Both the position numbers and the translations under genes were made by a program. DNA of 7,047 nt from positions 1 through 7,047 of the forward strand of contig JAYQPQ010000074.1 in NCBI GenBank assembly GCA_038145405.1, in the 5' to 3' direction. This document shows, one piece after another, positions 5,196-7,047 of the stretch. Position 1 is the stretch's first letter, and each line of letters begins with the position of its first letter. The notes beneath the pieces were generated by a model that was not told the origin of the DNA, did no database searches, and saw only the letters and a list, made by a program, of their open reading frames with translations. Source of the stretch: JAYQPQ01 sp038145405. Lineage in GTDB: Bacteria > Pseudomonadota > Gammaproteobacteria > Pseudomonadales > GM7GCV1.

Positions 5196-6992
5196 TCAGC
5201 GCCCGCGCAGGAAAAGCTTGTCCAGATCGGCCAGGCTGATCTGGCGCCAGGTCGGGCGGCCGTGGTTGCACTGGTCGCTGCGCTCCGTGCGCTCCATGTC
5301 GCGCAACAACTGATTCATCTCCTCCAGGCTCAGGCGGCGATTGGCGCGCACCGACTGGTGGCAGGCCATATTGCCCATGATTTCCTCAATATGGTTCTCG
5401 ATGCGCCGCGAATGGCCGTGCTGCTTGATATCGGACAGCACATCGCGCAGCAGGGGTTCGACTTCAGGCTGCTTGAGCAACGCCGGGATGCGCCGCACTG
5501 AGAGTTGATCCGGCGCCACGCGATCGATGGAAAAGCCCAGTTGCTCAAAGAGTTCAAGCGTGTCTTCGGCCAGATCGGCCTCGCGCTCGCTGAGGTGAAC
5601 CACCTCGGGCACCAGCAGGGGCTGCGTGTCCATACTGCCCTTCTGCCAGGCCTGTTTCATGCGCTCGTAGGTGATGCGTTCATGCGCCGCATGCATGTCC
5701 ACCAGCACCAGGCCGGCGGCGTTCTCGGCCAGGATGTAGATACCGCGCAACTGGGCCAGCGCATAACCCAGGGGCGGCAGGTCTACTGCGACCGGGGTTG
5801 GTACCGGCAGGGGATGGCTGCCGGTTTTCGCTGTCGATGGCGGGTAGGCGGGCTGCGGCTCCTGCAGGGGCGGTGCAGCCTGGTCCATTGCCGGCGAAGG
5901 CGCGGCACTGAACAAGCGAAAATAATCTTGCACGGCGGTCGGCACCGAGCGGTGCAAGGCCGGGGCTGCCGGACCGCCGCCCGCGGGGCGCTTGGCCTGG
6001 CCGCCCGGGCGCGTATCGGCTACCACGGCGCCGACCACTGCCTGCACAAAGCTGTGCACCTGGCCGGAATCGCGGAAACGCACTTCGTGCTTGGTCGGGT
6101 GGACATTGACGTCCACCGCGTTGGCGGGCACCTCCAGAAAGAGCACCAGAGCCGGGTGGCGCGCCTGATAGAGCACGTCCTGATAGGCCTGACGCACGGC
6201 ATGGCTGATTACCTTGTCGCGAATCCAGCGGCCGTTCACAAAAACGTACTGCAGGTCCGGCTGGCTGCGCGAAAAAGTCGGCAGTCCAACCCAGCCCTCA
6301 AGGCGTAACTCGCCGCGCACCTCCGCTACTGGCAGGGCCTGCTCCATAAATGCGGCGCCGCAGATTTCCGCAACCCGGCGCTCGCGCTCGGCCGCCGTGT
6401 GGCAGGCCGGATAGCGCAACAGGGGCTTTTGATTGTTGGTGACGACAAAGCCTACCTCCATGTGCGCCAGCGCAATGCGCTTGACCACGTCGTCGATTCG
6501 CAGCAGTTCGGTGCGCTCGGTCTTGAGAAACTTGCGTCGAGCGGGGGTGTTATAAAAAAGGTCGGCCACTTCCACGCTGGTACCGCGCGGATGCGGCGCC
6601 GGCTGCAGGCCTTTGTCCGGTCGGTAGCACCAGCCATCCTGCCCGGCCAGCGCCGAAGTCAGCTGAAAGCGCGACACCGAGGCAATGCTGGCGAGTGCCT
6701 CGCCGCGGAAGCCCAGGCTGGCAATGGCCTCCAGATCCTCGAGAGTACTGATCTTGCTGGTCGCGTGGCGGGCAACCGCCAATTCCAGTTCATCGCGAGC
6801 AATGCCGATGCCGTCATCGCGCACCTGAATCAGTCGGGTGCCCCCCGCTTCAAGACGAATGTCAATCTGGGTGGCGCCGGCATCGATGCTGTTTTCCAGC
6901 AATTCCTTGGCCACCGAAGCCGGGCGCTCGACGACCTCGCCAGCGGCGATCTGGTCCGCGAGGCGGGCCGGAAGAATATGGATGGAAGCCAC
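5196..6992 (-). CDS. mutL: MutL, DNA mismatch repair protein with endonuclease-type C-terminus
   Basis: MutL links mismatch recognition by MutS to strand excision. The 598-residue protein has a GHKL ATPase N-terminus (about 1-330): QIAAGEVVERPASVAKELLENSIDAG (14-39, with E30 and N34 equivalent to E. coli E29 and N33), RDDGIGI (58-64), HATSKI (76-81), GFRGEAL (94-100) and NVHPTKHEVRF (296-306). A Pro/Ala-rich linker spans about 330-405. The C-terminal dimerisation domain carries DMHAAHERITYE (432-443), a form of the DQHA(X)2E(X)4E metal motif, plus ACHQSVRAN (543-551) and CNHGRP (575-580). This fits an endonuclease MutL as in Pseudomonas, unlike the MutH-dependent enteric protein. The start is GTG at 6992; an in-frame TGA at 7002-7004 leaves no other start upstream. 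No clear Shine-Dalgarno is seen, so coupling to the upstream gene is likely. Confidence 0.97.
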   Translation of the reverse strand: MASIHILPARLADQIAAGEVVERPASVAKELLENSIDAGATQIDIRLEAGGTRLIQVRDDGIGIARDELELAVARHATSKISTLEDLEAIASLGFRGEALASIASVSRFQLTSALAGQDGWCYRPDKGLQPAPHPRGTSVEVADLFYNTPARRKFLKTERTELLRIDDVVKRIALAHMEVGFVVTNNQKPLLRYPACHTAAERERRVAEICGAAFMEQALPVAEVRGELRLEGWVGLPTFSRSQPDLQYVFVNGRWIRDKVISHAVRQAYQDVLYQARHPALVLFLEVPANAVDVNVHPTKHEVRFRDSGQVHSFVQAVVGAVVADTRPGGQAKRPAGGGPAAPALHRSVPTAVQDYFRLFSAAPSPAMDQAAPPLQEPQPAYPPSTAKTGSHPLPVPTPVAVDLPPLGYALAQLRGIYILAENAAGLVLVDMHAAHERITYERMKQAWQKGSMDTQPLLVPEVVHLSEREADLAEDTLELFEQLGFSIDRVAPDQLSVRRIPALLKQPEVEPLLRDVLSDIKQHGHSRRIENHIEEIMGNMACHQSVRANRRLSLEEMNQLLRDMERTERSDQCNHGRPTWRQISLADLDKLFLRGR

Positions 6993-7001
6993 CGCCGAGA
7001 A

Positions 7002-7047
7002 TCAGCCGGCGGGGATCGACAGGGTGAGTACCGCCCAGTGGCTTATA
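7002..7047 (-). CDS. C-terminal tail of upstream gene, possibly AmiB (N-acetylmuramoyl-L-alanine amidase)
   Basis: Fourteen codons, ISHWAVLTLSIPAG, end at TGA (7002-7004), 9 nt before the mutL start. The ending VLTLSIPAG resembles the last strand of a LysM domain, which often closes AmiB, and amiB is the usual gene before mutL in gammaproteobacteria. The stretch is too short to prove this from sequence; the assignment rests mainly on gene order. The rest lies beyond the window. Confidence 0.4.
   Translation of the reverse strand, partial: ISHWAVLTLSIPAG

Noticed and set aside
5505..6308. Open frame of 267 codons on the plus strand opposite mutL
   Set aside because: It is antisense to an intact mutL with all conserved motifs, and no domain or ribosome-binding site was seen.
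1..7047. A novel defence, mobile or biosynthetic system in the window
   Set aside because: All coding space is filled by conserved housekeeping genes in a known order. No transposase, integrase, repeat array, toxin-antitoxin pair or unknown gene cluster was seen on either strand; DUF2065 is the only gene of unknown function.

Overview
The window is a core chromosomal block of a gammaproteobacterium, and every gene reads on the minus strand. In transcription order (high to low coordinate) it holds the last codons of an upstream gene (probably amiB), then mutL, miaA, hfq, hflX, hflK, hflC, a small DUF2065 membrane protein, and the 5' part of hisZ. From memory this is the gene order of Pseudomonas aeruginosa and relatives (amiB-mutL-miaA-hfq-hflX-hflK-hflC-DUF2065-hisZ-purA). 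The GC-rich coding sequence, a MutL with an intact endonuclease metal site, and hisZ next to hflKC point to Pseudomonadales or a Cellvibrionales-type relative rather than an enteric. Genus cannot be told from the sequence alone. A 10-N run marks the source as a draft assembly.

Layout. 7002-7047 is the tail of an upstream ORF. mutL (5196-6992) and miaA (4244-5191) are 4 nt apart. A leader of about 96 nt, with a candidate promoter and a short hairpin, precedes hfq (3880-4147), which is interrupted by the N run. hflX starts at a TTG 10 nt after hfq; hflK follows hflX by 32 nt, and hflK and hflC overlap by one base (TAATG). A strong intrinsic terminator and a second hairpin fill the 114 nt after hflC. 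DUF2065 and hisZ follow, again overlapping by one base (TAATG). No stretch above 300 nt lacks a gene.

Function. MutL serves DNA mismatch repair, and MiaA makes the i6A37 modification of UNN-reading tRNAs. Hfq is the sRNA chaperone and HflX a ribosome-associated GTPase. HflK and HflC form the membrane complex that modulates FtsH, and HisZ is the regulatory partner of short-form HisG. These are linked by shared transcription more than by one pathway, apart from HflK with HflC. I saw no mobile element, CRISPR, tRNA, rRNA or novel defence-type system. The points worth a second look are at the level of gene starts, leaders, hairpins, single residues and the assembly gap.
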